DNA from: Celeribacter baekdonensis B30
GTDB taxonomy: Bacteria > Pseudomonadota > Alphaproteobacteria > Rhodobacterales > Rhodobacteraceae
Length of the DNA stretch: 64,000 nucleotides
Direction: 5' to 3'
Assembly: GCF_000299875.1 (NCBI RefSeq)
Contig: NZ_AMRK01000001.1
Location: 310,001 to 374,000, forward strand
In this document: positions 1 through 7,848 of the stretch, piece after piece
Numbering within the stretch: the first letter of the stretch is position 1
How the letters are laid out: every line of letters begins with the position of its first letter
Notes under the pieces: generated by a model
Seen by the model: the letters and a program-made list of their open reading frames with translations, nothing else
Database searches by the model: none
Told to the model about the DNA's origin: nothing
Position numbers and translations under genes: made by a program

Positions 1-1225
1 TGACAAAAGGGGCCGCCCCTTTCCAAAGCTCAGTGAGCTTGACGTCCGGTGCGACGGTTTTAAGGACAAAAAGGTTCATGCCGACGGGCGGGGTAATTAG
101 TCCCATTTCCACCACCATCACGGCAAAAATCCCGAACCACACAAGGTCGATCCCCGCCGCCTGCGCCACCGGCACGAACAGTGGCACGGTGAGCAACAGC
201 ATCGCCAGGCTGTCCATCAACGTGCCCAAGACCAGATAGATCGCCAGCATCAACAAGATCACCAATAGCGGTTGGTCCAGGATGCCGGAAAACAACCCGG
301 TGAGGGAAAATGGCAGGCCAGAGAGAGCCAGGAAAAAGTTAAACAAGTTCGCGCCGATCAACACCAGATAGAGCGCACCACAAGTCATCGCCGTGTCCAT
401 GATCGCGGACATGAAACCTTCAAAGGACAAACGCCGCGCCAGCAAACCATAGGCCAAAACCACGGCGGCCCCGATGGCGGCGGTTTCATTGGCGGTGAAC
501 ACGCCGGAATAAAGCCCACCCATGATCAGGCCAAAAATACCGACCGGGGGCAGCAATTCCTTAATCGCGCTGCGCCGTTCCGGACCTTCGGCTCGCACCC
601 GCTGTGGTGCCACAGACCACCCCATCCAGATCGGCACCCAGATCGCCAGACAGTACAGTAGAACAGCCAAAAAGATCGGTCCGGCCGTGGCCAAAAGCAG
701 GTCACGAATGGATTGCTCGGCAATAAAGGCATAGATCACCAGGACCGTTGACGGCGGGATCAGAATACCAAGCGTGCCTCCCGCAGCCACCGACCCGGCG
801 GAGAGCGAGCGCGAATACCCGGCGGCTTTCATTTCCGGCAAGGCAATCCGGCCCATGGTGGCGGTGGTGGCCAAGGACGACCCGGAGATCATCCCAAACC
901 CCGCCGACGCGCCAATCGTTGCCAGTGCCAAGCCGCCACGACGGTGTCCGATCAGCACAGACATGGATTGATAGAGCTTGGTCGAAAGCCCGCTGCGCGC
1001 GGCCAAATTGCCCATCATCACAAACAGCGGCAACATGGTCAGCGTGTAGTTGGTCAGACTGTCCCATGTCGTTGTCGCGCCAATCGCCATGGCACCGGGC
1101 AAGCCGATGATCATGGCCGATCCCAACACACCGACAAGACCAAGGGCGACAGCAACCGGCACTTCGAGAAAGATCATCACGATCGCGGCAAAGAACCCCA
1201 TGCCACCCAAAAGCATCCCACTCAT
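1..1225 (-). CDS. dctM: TRAP transporter large permease DctM (3' end cut by window)
   Basis: Large membrane subunit of a TRAP transporter, which takes up an organic anion using the sodium or proton gradient with a periplasmic binding protein. The leftward frame opens at ATG 1225 (MSGMLLGGMGFFAAIVMIF) and shows family features such as TMLPLFVMMGNLA and a glycine/serine-rich stretch near AGFGMISGSS. About 408 codons are present, and the last visible residues (LWKGAAPFV) look like the start of the final membrane helix, so perhaps 20-30 residues lie outside the window. The start overlaps the dctQ stop as TGATG, so the two are translationally coupled. No DctP binding protein is visible; it may lie beyond the left edge. 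Confidence 0.9.
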   Translation of the reverse strand, partial: MSGMLLGGMGFFAAIVMIFLEVPVAVALGLVGVLGSAMIIGLPGAMAIGATTTWDSLTNYTLTMLPLFVMMGNLAARSGLSTKLYQSMSVLIGHRRGGLALATIGASAGFGMISGSSLATTATMGRIALPEMKAAGYSRSLSAGSVAAGGTLGILIPPSTVLVIYAFIAEQSIRDLLLATAGPIFLAVLLYCLAIWVPIWMGWSVAPQRVRAEGPERRSAIKELLPPVGIFGLIMGGLYSGVFTANETAAIGAAVVLAYGLLARRLSFEGFMSAIMDTAMTCGALYLVLIGANLFNFFLALSGLPFSLTGLFSGILDQPLLVILLMLAIYLVLGTLMDSLAMLLLTVPLFVPVAQAAGIDLVWFGIFAVMVVEMGLITPPVGMNLFVLKTVAPDVKLTELWKGAAPFV

Positions 1226-1710
1226 CACCAATCCTTCTCATTTTTCACGGAGAACCAAACCGCCGCCAGCGCGGCGACAAGAGCGGCCAAGAGGGTGAGC
1301 GTCACCACCATCAGCGCCATCGACACCGGCACGCCCAAATCGGCGGTGGTTTCGGGTGAGCCCAGTTTGGACAGGGTGTTTTCGGCCAAAATCCAAAACA
1401 AAAGCCCGGCAAAGATCAGCGACGCGATACTGCCGACAACGCCCAAAGGCCGGGTGAACCGGTTTGGCGACAGTTCGGACAACAGCTTGGCCGTCACATG
1501 GGTCCGTTTCGCGTAACAGACCGGCATCGACAGCAGCGCACCCAAACCAATGGACAGGGATGTCAGTTCAATGGCGGCAGGCACATTCATACCCGCAACC
1601 GCCCGCAAAATCACATCCGTCACGGTCACCCCAGCTCCAAACAGAAAGCAGGATGCAGCGGCAGCCAAGAAGGTATTTGATATGCGCTTTTTATATTTTC
1701 CGTTGATCAT
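1225..1710 (-). CDS. dctQ: TRAP transporter small permease DctQ
   Basis: A 161-residue protein with four hydrophobic segments, matching the size and topology of the small membrane subunit of TRAP transporters. Conserved-looking stretches are the ELTSLSIGLGALLSMPVCY region around residues 48-67 and the T(H)VTAKLL segment after it. It starts at ATG 1710 and ends overlapping the dctM start, giving order dctQ-dctM. The substrate cannot be read from the sequence. The divergent ABC binding-protein gene at 2002 and the adjacent aromatic cluster make an aromatic or organic acid plausible, but this is only inference. Confidence 0.9.
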   Translation of the reverse strand: MINGKYKKRISNTFLAAAASCFLFGAGVTVTDVILRAVAGMNVPAAIELTSLSIGLGALLSMPVCYAKRTHVTAKLLSELSPNRFTRPLGVVGSIASLIFAGLLFWILAENTLSKLGSPETTADLGVPVSMALMVVTLTLLAALVAALAAVWFSVKNEKDW

Positions 1711-2001
1711 GCCGCGCGCCCTTCAGAGCTTTTATGCGCAGCTAAAACCCGCCCCCCGCGCTGTCGCGCAAAGGGAAACCTGTGCGTTTCCATGGCGTTC
1801 CTCCCAACGCTAAGTCATCAAAAACTATATGGCGCGCGGATGTGGGAAAACAGGCTCACCGAAGAGGTGTCCGCCAAGCGGACAGATCCAAGCCAACTCA
1901 AACAAGGGCCTGTCACCGCCCGTATCATCCAATACTGGCCACAGCATAGGCACATCGCACGCCACGGGGGATACTCCAACCACTCTATGGGAGGAGAAAA
2001 A
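1711..2001. promoter_or_regulatory. Divergent promoter region, dctQ versus ABC binding protein
   Basis: This 291-base gap separates dctQ (leftward) from the ABC binding-protein gene (rightward). It holds a dyad GTAT-N6-ATAC at 1922-1935, listed separately, and a strong ribosome-binding site (GGAGGAG, about 1990-1996) just before ATG 2002. No convincing gene is seen. Confidence 0.6.
1922..1935. promoter_or_regulatory. Putative LysR-family operator (GTAT-N6-ATAC)
   Basis: The sequence GTATCATCCAATAC is a dyad with half-sites GTAT and ATAC, 66 bases before the ABC binding-protein start codon. An almost identical element, GTATCCGCCAATAC, lies at 7722-7735 in the catA/livG divergent promoter. LysR-type activators bind T-N11-A dyads of this kind, and one is encoded between the two sites at 3339-4277. 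The link is inferred from the shared motif. Confidence 0.5.
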
Positions 2002-3279
2002 ATGAAACCTACACCAGTGAACCGCCGTGGCTTTTTGCGCGGCGTGGGGGCGGTGGCCTCCGGTGCCGCGCTGTCGCAATTTCCCTTGCCTGCACTCGCC
2101 AAAACCAAAACCATCAAACTTGGTCTTGTTCAGCCCGTGACCGGACCGCTCGCGATTTTTGCCGAGCCAACGCAATTTGTGATCGACGCCGTGCGCGCCC
2201 AAATCGGCGACAGCGTGATGATCCAAGGCACCAAACATCCGGTCGAAATCATCCTGAAAGACAGTCAATCCAACTCCAACCGCGCCTCTTCCGTTGCTCA
2301 GGAATTGATCCTCAACGATGAGGTGGACATGCTCTTGGCCACATCGACGCCGGACACGACCAACCCGGTGGCGGATCAGGCCGAGTTGAACGGTGTGCCT
2401 TGCATTAGCAATGACACGCCATGGCAGCCGCATTTCTTTGGCCGTCAGGGCGATCCGGCCAAGGGGTTTGATTACACGTTCCACTATTTCTGGGGCCTTG
2501 AAGACGTGATCGGCACGTTCATGTCGCAATGGGATCAAGTCGCCACCAATAAGGTGGTCGGTGCACTTTGGCCCAATGACCCAGACGGCAATGCCTGGGG
2601 CGACCCTGCGGTTGGCTTCCCCAAACCGATGGTGGACAAAGGCTATTCCTTGGTCGACACTGGTCGGTTTCAGTCCATGACCGACGATTTCTCGGCACAG
2701 ATTTCGGCCTTCAAAGCCGCGGGGGTCGAGATCGTCACCGGCGTCGTGATCCCGCCAGATTTCACCACGTTCCTCAGTCAATCGGCTCAGCAAGGCTTTG
2801 CGCCCAAGGTCATCAATGTCGCCAAGGCCAGCGAATTTCCTCAGGCCATGGCCGCCCTTGGCCCCCGCGCAGACGGGCTTTCGGTCGAAGTGTGGTGGTC
2901 GCCACATCACCCGTTCAACTCTTCGCTGACCGGGCAAAGTTCGGCCGATCTTGCCAGCGCTTATGAGGCCGAGACCGGCAACCTCTGGACCATGCCGCTT
3001 GGTTTTAAACACTCGCTGTTTGAAGTGGCTTTGGATGCGCTATCCCGGACCGAGGACCCCACCGACCCCGACAGCATCGCCACGGCGATCCGTGCCACCT
3101 CTCTGAACACGATCACCGGCACGATCAACTTTGGTGCGGGCCCTGTGCCGAACATTGCCAAAACGCCGCTGGTCGGCGGCCAATGGTCGGTGCGCGATGG
3201 CAAACCGGTGCTCGACATCGTCGACAACACCAACACACCGGACATCCCGCTGAGTGCGCAAATGCGTCCGATCGGCTAA
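2002..3279 (+). CDS. ABC transporter substrate-binding protein (branched-chain/amide type)
   Basis: Periplasmic receptor of the hydrophobic amino-acid/amide (Liv-like) ABC family, 425 residues. The N-terminus carries a twin-arginine export signal (NRRGFLRG) and a hydrophobic stretch ending PALAKT. The mature part begins IKLGLVQPVTGPLA, typical of the family, whose members also bind aromatic acids and urea. Start ATG 2002 is chosen because GGAGGAG lies 6-11 bases upstream; the frame stays open to 1792 without another good site. Its partner ATPases and permeases are probably livGFHM at 7849-11185, on the far side of the leftward catabolic operon. Tat export of such a receptor suggests folding before export but does not prove it. 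Confidence 0.88.
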   Translation: MKPTPVNRRGFLRGVGAVASGAALSQFPLPALAKTKTIKLGLVQPVTGPLAIFAEPTQFVIDAVRAQIGDSVMIQGTKHPVEIILKDSQSNSNRASSVAQELILNDEVDMLLATSTPDTTNPVADQAELNGVPCISNDTPWQPHFFGRQGDPAKGFDYTFHYFWGLEDVIGTFMSQWDQVATNKVVGALWPNDPDGNAWGDPAVGFPKPMVDKGYSLVDTGRFQSMTDDFSAQISAFKAAGVEIVTGVVIPPDFTTFLSQSAQQGFAPKVINVAKASEFPQAMAALGPRADGLSVEVWWSPHHPFNSSLTGQSSADLASAYEAETGNLWTMPLGFKHSLFEVALDALSRTEDPTDPDSIATAIRATSLNTITGTINFGAGPVPNIAKTPLVGGQWSVRDGKPVLDIVDNTNTPDIPLSAQMRPIG

Positions 3280-3280
3280 A

Positions 3281-3332
3281 GACAAGGGGCCTCCCCGTTT
3301 AAAGCGTGACGCTTTAGTGAGGCCCTTTTGTC
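3281..3332. terminator. Bidirectional terminator-like hairpin
   Basis: Between the convergent binding-protein and LysR genes, GACAAGGGGCCTC at 3281-3293 pairs with the GAGGCCCTTTTGTC segment ending at 3332. An inner AAAGCGT/ACGCTTT pair lies in the loop. T-rich and A-rich ends on both strands fit termination of both converging transcripts. Confidence 0.75.
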
Positions 3333-3338
3333 ATCAAA

Positions 3339-4277
3339 TCAGGTGCGCTTTCGTGTGTATTTTTCAATGATGTCAAAGAATTGGAGCACCTGCGGCTTGC
3401 GATTGTCGCGCCGGGCATGCACCGTCAAAGAGGTGCCGGGATTGTTGCCCTCATAAGAGCGATACAACACCCCCGCACGTGGCGAATTTGACACCGATTT
3501 GGGCACCATCGCCAAGCCGACCCCAACTGAGACAAGCGAAATGGCGGTTTGGTAATCTTGGGCAAAGATCTGATCCGCAGGTGTAAAGCCTTCGCCCTCA
3601 CAGACTTTCAAAATATGATCGGCAAACGACGGGCGCGGGCGTCGCGGGTAGAGTACAAAGGTCTCTTTATCCAAATCCGCCAGCTTGATCGGCAGGCTCT
3701 GACCGGCCAGAGCCGAGTTGTCGGGCAGGGCAAGAATGAGAGGCTCGTGATGCAAGGCCATGGAGCGGAATTCATCGCCTTGAAGGCTTGGCCGCGCCAC
3801 CGCGATGTCGATGTCGCGCTGGATCAGACCGCGTTCCAATTCGGCGTTGTTCATCGAACTGAGTGACAGATCGACATGCGGATAATGCGAGCGATAGGAT
3901 TTGATCAACGACGGCAAAACCCCATGGGTCGCAGAGCCAACAAAGGCCACGCGCAACCGCCCCGCACCACCGCGCCCGATGAGTTCCACTTCACGGTAGG
4001 CGCTGTCGAGATCGTCCAAAATATCGCGCGCCCGATCCAACAAAACCGCACCCGCCTCGGTGAGCCGGATTTGGCTTCGGGCGCGATCAAACAATTGCGC
4101 GCCGATCTCTTTTTCAAGCGTCGCGATTTGGCGCGACAAGGGTGGCTGGGCCATTTCCAAACGCGCCGCCGCGCGGCCAAAATGCAATTCCTCGGCCACG
4201 GCAATAAAATATTTCAGACGTTTGAATTCCAAAGTGGCCCTCCCCAGCCCCTTTTTCATCACCCGGTTTTTACGCAT
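3339..4277 (-). CDS. LysR-family transcriptional regulator (CatR/CatM/BenM-like)
   Basis: A 312-residue LysR-type regulator. The N-terminal winged helix-turn-helix includes HFGRAAARLEMAQPPLSRQI, the classic LTTR signature, followed by an effector-binding domain. Its ATG directly follows the stop of the alpha/beta hydrolase (TGAATG), so it is the last gene of the catabolic operon and translationally coupled; an internal ATG at 4259 is an alternative start. Position with a ring-cleavage dioxygenase and a muconate cycloisomerase argues for a CatR/CatM-type activator that senses muconate or an analogue. The ATAC-N7-GTAT site at 7732-7746 matches the CatM/BenM-type operator pattern. Confidence 0.9.
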   Translation of the reverse strand: MRKNRVMKKGLGRATLEFKRLKYFIAVAEELHFGRAAARLEMAQPPLSRQIATLEKEIGAQLFDRARSQIRLTEAGAVLLDRARDILDDLDSAYREVELIGRGGAGRLRVAFVGSATHGVLPSLIKSYRSHYPHVDLSLSSMNNAELERGLIQRDIDIAVARPSLQGDEFRSMALHHEPLILALPDNSALAGQSLPIKLADLDKETFVLYPRRPRPSFADHILKVCEGEGFTPADQIFAQDYQTAISLVSVGVGLAMVPKSVSNSPRAGVLYRSYEGNNPGTSLTVHARRDNRKPQVLQFFDIIEKYTRKRT

Positions 4278-5114
4278 TCACCCCATTTTTGCGAGGGCAT
4301 CGACAAAATAGGGCCGGAATACATCGGGGTTCTCGCTCATCGGAAAATGCCCGATCCCATCCATCACCACAAGGCTGGCACCGGGAATGGCATCGGCGGT
4401 GCGTTTGGCGTCCTCCGGGGTACAGGTCATATCATATGTGCCCACCATGAGATGCACAGGGCGCGCGCCTGTGTCAATGCGGCCAAGTTGCCCGATGAGA
4501 CTGTCGTCTTGGGTATAAAAACTCAAATCCCCACGAAATACGCCGGGGCCAGATTGCATAAACATCCATTGGGTGTTCCAACGCTCGGACTCGGGGGATT
4601 GCGGCGCGATATTGGCGCTGACCAAAGCCGCACCCATTTCGCCGCCATGGGCATCCGGGCGGTGGAACCAGTCGATGTCATACCACGCGGGCTGAAAATC
4701 CGAAGCCTCGATGGCAATAAAACCTTTGAACGGATCCGGCGTCTTGAGTGCCAGTTGCAGCGCGATCCGTCCGCCCATGGAACATCCGGCATAGATCGGA
4801 TTCTCCAGAGTGAGCGCCTCGACCAGTTTGAGCACCGTTTCCATGTAAGCTTCGGTGGTCAAAAGGTATTCTTCCTCATGAAACCCCTTAGGCGGCAAAG
4901 ATTTGCCATGCCACGGCATGTCCGGTGCGATGAAACGATAGGCTTTGGTCAACTCCGGATCGTTCAGGATATGCCGCCACTGGCGGCTGTCTGCGCCCGC
5001 CGTGTGGAAACACAGGACCGGCTGCCCACTGCCCGCTTCTTCAAAATAAATGCGGTTTTTGCGGCCTTGGACCTCAATCGTCACATAGCGGCCAATGATC
5101 TGTTCAAGCGCCAT
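4278..5114 (-). CDS. Alpha/beta hydrolase, 3-oxoadipate enol-lactonase-like
   Basis: A 278-residue alpha/beta-hydrolase. The catalytic triad can be placed at Ser112 in GCSMGG, Asp228 in VGTYDMTC and His256 in GIGHFP; the fold start is seen in VLCFHTAGADSRQW (residues 33-46). In this operon the likely job is hydrolysis of a lactone made by the upstream cycloisomerase, as 3-oxoadipate enol-lactonase (PcaD/CatD) does in the ortho-cleavage route. It could instead act as a dienelactone hydrolase if the substrates are substituted. Start ATG 5114 overlaps the stop of the upstream 5114-5503 gene, so the two are coupled. The family is sure; the exact substrate is not. Confidence 0.8.
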   Translation of the reverse strand: MALEQIIGRYVTIEVQGRKNRIYFEEAGSGQPVLCFHTAGADSRQWRHILNDPELTKAYRFIAPDMPWHGKSLPPKGFHEEEYLLTTEAYMETVLKLVEALTLENPIYAGCSMGGRIALQLALKTPDPFKGFIAIEASDFQPAWYDIDWFHRPDAHGGEMGAALVSANIAPQSPESERWNTQWMFMQSGPGVFRGDLSFYTQDDSLIGQLGRIDTGARPVHLMVGTYDMTCTPEDAKRTADAIPGASLVVMDGIGHFPMSENPDVFRPYFVDALAKMG

Positions 5115-5503
5115 TATGCCGCCTCCTTTTGACGGCCCAGCGCCATGAATTCTTTGAAAAACCTCAGGTTTTTGACAAGGGCAAGAATGTCGCCATCAAT
5201 CCGCCCACGACCGGTTTTGACAAAACCGAAAATGTCGTGAAACCGTGGCGCTGGCATGGGGTGCCAAAAGGCATCCAGCGCCTCACCATCCACACGCAAG
5301 GCAAACCGCCACGGGATTTTACTGCTCGGGCCTTCTTCGACCCGCTCGAGCAGGCCGCGATGAAAGTACAGATAGATCTGCTGATCATCGACCTCGATCA
5401 AAACCGTCTCGGAAAACAACTGCCCGAGGCGTTTGAGATGCGGCTTTTGCGTGAGCGCCGTGCCCATCTCTTCAAAACGGGCGCGCAGAGATGCGGTTTG
5501 CAT
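5114..5503 (-). CDS. Small SCP2-like protein of unknown function in catabolic operon
   Basis: A 129-residue soluble protein without signal or membrane segment. The middle and C-terminal part (VDGEALDAFWHPMPAPRFHD, then GDILALVKNLRFFKEFM) is reminiscent of sterol-carrier/SCP2-type folds, but this resemblance is weak. It sits between muconate cycloisomerase and the hydrolase, with close spacing on both sides (about 11 bases upstream, stop-start overlap downstream). This indicates a role in the same pathway. It is not recognisable as muconolactone isomerase (CatC), which would be expected here and is a protein of about 95 residues. A hydrophobic-substrate carrier or an unrecognised isomerase are both possible; no function is assigned. 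Confidence 0.6.
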   Translation of the reverse strand: MQTASLRARFEEMGTALTQKPHLKRLGQLFSETVLIEVDDQQIYLYFHRGLLERVEEGPSSKIPWRFALRVDGEALDAFWHPMPAPRFHDIFGFVKTGRGRIDGDILALVKNLRFFKEFMALGRQKEAA

Positions 5504-5514
5504 GGGAACTTCCT

Positions 5515-6708
5515 TTAGTCTTTGCGGGCATAACGATTGATACAGTCTGGGTCAGGCGTGACCCCAAGTCCCGGACCTGTCGGCAGATGCACTTCAAAAT
5601 TCTCATAGCGCAGCCCGTCGGAACACAGATCCTCGACCAGAATTTTCGGACCAAAATGTTCGGTGCCCCAGTCCAAATTCGGCAAGGTGGCGAAAGCGTG
5701 CAAATGCCCCGAAGCACCCAAGGAGCTTTCCAAAAGACACCCGCCATAAAGCTGAACACCCGCCGCCTGCGCGATGCCCGCGACCTGTTTCAATTGATGC
5801 ACCCCACCGTGTTTACACAGTTTGAGTGACAGGACTGAGCCCGCACCTGAGCCACAGCCGTCCATGGCTTCGCCAAGGGTGGACACGCCCTCGTCCAGCA
5901 TGATCGGGATCGGAGACCGCGTGGCAATGCGCGCCATGGCAGGCATTTGGGCGGCGGGAAGCGGTTGTTCGATCAAACTCACCCCAAGGTCCACAAGATG
6001 TGGCACATAACGGATAAAATCGGCCTCCGACCAGCCTTGATTCACATCCGCGATCATATCCGTGCCCTCGGGCAATGCCACTTTCAAGGCGGTCAGACGC
6101 GCCAGATCGGTCAACGGGTCAGCAAAGCCGAGTTTGATTTTAAAGCGGTTGAACCACCCCTTTTCGATCATGCCCTTGGCCTCTTCGACCTCCTGGCCCG
6201 CGTCGCCAGACGCCAAGGCCCAAATGGCGGAAAAAGACGCGCGCTGCGCCCCGCCCAAAAGCACATGGGCGGGCACGTTCAGCGTTTTCCCAACGGCGTC
6301 CAACATGGCCATGTCGAGAGCGGATTTGGCAGTGTAATTGCGCTTGGCGGCCTGCGCCATTTTGGTGGCAGCGGCCTCAAGGAAACAGGCGGGATGACCG
6401 ATCAGCGCGGGCGCGAGGTAGGTGTCGATATTGACCTTCATCGCCTCAACACTTTCCTCGGCCCAGCGCGGCCCGCCCAGGGTGGAGCCCTCTCCAAAAC
6501 CGACAACACCATTCTCCAACACAACCTCAACAAAAATATAGCCTTGGTGGCTCAAAGAGGTGTTCGAAAGCTTATGTTTGCGCCGGGTCGGGGCCTCGAT
6601 AATGCGTGCAGAGACCGAACGGATCGCCGTCGCTTGGGCCAGATCCATCGTCGCAGCGTCGTCAGACATGCGAGTCATTGTGGGCATTGCAGAGAAGGGG
6701 GTATTCAT
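5515..6708 (-). CDS. catB: Muconate/chloromuconate cycloisomerase-type enolase-superfamily enzyme
   Basis: Converts cis,cis-muconate (or a chloro- or methyl- analogue) to a muconolactone in the ortho-cleavage pathway. The protein is 397 residues from ATG 6708, preceded by GGAA about 10 bases upstream; the frame runs on to 6807 but that start would overlap the dioxygenase gene. Catalytic residues of the muconate lactonizing subgroup are visible: KIK lysines at 190 and 192, metal ligands Asp221 (DVNQGW), Glu247 (EQPLP) and Asp272 (LDEG), and Lys296 (SLKLCKHGG). The family fold is unambiguous; the precise substrate (muconate, chloromuconate, or a dipeptide-epimerase-type compound) rests on the neighbouring dioxygenase. 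Confidence 0.85.
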   Translation of the reverse strand: MNTPFSAMPTMTRMSDDAATMDLAQATAIRSVSARIIEAPTRRKHKLSNTSLSHQGYIFVEVVLENGVVGFGEGSTLGGPRWAEESVEAMKVNIDTYLAPALIGHPACFLEAAATKMAQAAKRNYTAKSALDMAMLDAVGKTLNVPAHVLLGGAQRASFSAIWALASGDAGQEVEEAKGMIEKGWFNRFKIKLGFADPLTDLARLTALKVALPEGTDMIADVNQGWSEADFIRYVPHLVDLGVSLIEQPLPAAQMPAMARIATRSPIPIMLDEGVSTLGEAMDGCGSGAGSVLSLKLCKHGGVHQLKQVAGIAQAAGVQLYGGCLLESSLGASGHLHAFATLPNLDWGTEHFGPKILVEDLCSDGLRYENFEVHLPTGPGLGVTPDPDCINRYARKD

Positions 6709-6775
6709 ATCATTTCCGACGCCAGAAAGGGGGTGGAGCGACAGGACGCTGCGCTCCACCCTGTCAATGTTGTGC

Positions 6776-7645
6776 TTACTCTGCGGCAACAGCGCCGAGT
6801 TTGGCATTGTTGCGGATCACGAAATTGAACTCCATCGCGAGGTCCGTATCGGCCCCCTCAGGCGCTTTTTCCAAACGCCCCACGAGGTCTTCTTTCACGG
6901 CAAACACAGAGTCATTGTCGAGGTATTCCGTCTCGCTGTCGTAGATTTGCGAGATGAGGGTTTTGTAGCCTTCTTTCATGATCATGAAATGGACATGACC
7001 GGGACGCCACGGGTGGTGCCCCATGTAGTTGAGCAACTCGCCCGCTGCCCCGTCATAGGGGATCGGGTAAGGCGCGGGGCGATAGCACACGAGATCATAT
7101 TCGCCATTTTCATCGGTTTCAAACCGACCGCGGAAGTTCATGTCCGGCTGTTCCGGGTCCTGAAGGTCATAGAGGCCGTTCGGAGCATCATGCCATACAT
7201 CAAGGATCACATTGGGCACAGGTGCGCCATCGGTGTCGCGAATGGTCCCCGTGATGCGCAAGGTTTCGGTGCCCGGATATTCTTTTTGAATGATCGACGC
7301 GCCTTTCGGCAGAACTGGTGAATTTTCGCGGTAGAACGGCCCAAGCACGGTGGTAATCGTTTCGCCATGGGTCGGCTTTTTGTCGAGCATGTCGACAAGC
7401 ACTTCAACGCCGATGATGTCAGAAATCAGGATGAATTCGTTGCGCGCTTCATTGGAAATGTGACCGGCGCGGACGAACCATTTCATCGCCTCAAGCCATT
7501 CATCATAGCTCAGATCGACCTCTTTGCAGAAGGCGTGGATGTGCTTGATGGCCGCCGACATGATTTCCCGATTGCGTGCAGGGATATCCCCGCTCATCGC
7601 GTTGATGACGGCATCCGTGACGTTTTCCAGTGTGATATTGCGCAT
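6776..7645 (-). CDS. catA: Intradiol ring-cleavage dioxygenase (catechol / hydroxyquinol 1,2-dioxygenase type)
   Basis: Non-haem Fe(III) enzyme opening an aromatic diol between its two hydroxylated carbons. Length 289 residues matches the family. The N-terminal helical dimerisation domain (about 1-100) is followed by LGPFYRENSP and the catalytic domain, with likely iron ligands Tyr159 (GLYDLQ), Tyr193 (PYPIP), His217 and His219 (RPGHVHF). The YPIP and GHHPWRPGHVHF patterns lean toward hydroxyquinol or chlorocatechol dioxygenases, while the cycloisomerase next door favours catechol or chlorocatechol. It is first in the leftward operon and diverges from livG across a 200-base promoter region. 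Sure of reaction class, not of substrate. Confidence 0.88.
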   Translation of the reverse strand: MRNITLENVTDAVINAMSGDIPARNREIMSAAIKHIHAFCKEVDLSYDEWLEAMKWFVRAGHISNEARNEFILISDIIGVEVLVDMLDKKPTHGETITTVLGPFYRENSPVLPKGASIIQKEYPGTETLRITGTIRDTDGAPVPNVILDVWHDAPNGLYDLQDPEQPDMNFRGRFETDENGEYDLVCYRPAPYPIPYDGAAGELLNYMGHHPWRPGHVHFMIMKEGYKTLISQIYDSETEYLDNDSVFAVKEDLVGRLEKAPEGADTDLAMEFNFVIRNNAKLGAVAAE

Positions 7646-7848
7646 AACCTACTCCTCCGTGTAATGGCAATTCTTGCGGCGAAACTCGCCCTTGAACAGG
7701 TTTCAATCAATGCCTGTGCTGGTATCCGCCAATACCAACAGAGTATCATCAGAAAAAATATGCGCCTTTAAAGGTATTGAAGAACACCTCATGCGGCATT
7801 GGCACCTGCCCTCCTCCTTGCCACCCTTCCACAAAAGGGGAGGACACC
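7646..7848. promoter_or_regulatory. Divergent catA / livG promoter region
   Basis: About 200 bases separating the leftward catabolic operon from the rightward liv-type transporter operon. It contains alternating half-sites GTAT (7722), ATAC (7732) and GTAT (7743), listed separately. No gene is supported here. Confidence 0.6.
7722..7746. promoter_or_regulatory. Putative LysR operator: GTAT-N6-ATAC-N7-GTAT
   Basis: Overlapping dyads: GTAT 7722-7725, ATAC 7732-7735, GTAT 7743-7746. The right pair is an exact ATAC-N7-GTAT, the binding pattern known for CatM/BenM regulators of catechol and benzoate genes. The left pair is repeated upstream of the binding-protein gene at 1922-1935. The cognate regulator is probably the LysR protein at 3339-4277. 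Confidence 0.6.

Noticed and set aside
702-1241. 179-codon leftward frame inside dctM
   Set aside because: Out of frame with the DctM reading, which shows proper membrane and family motifs.
1825-3012. 395-codon leftward open frame opposite the ABC binding protein
   Set aside because: It is antisense to a clear receptor gene, has no family features and only mirrors GC-rich codon use.
3876-5132. 418-codon rightward open frame across LysR and hydrolase genes
   Set aside because: Antisense to two genes with clear motifs and coupled starts and stops.
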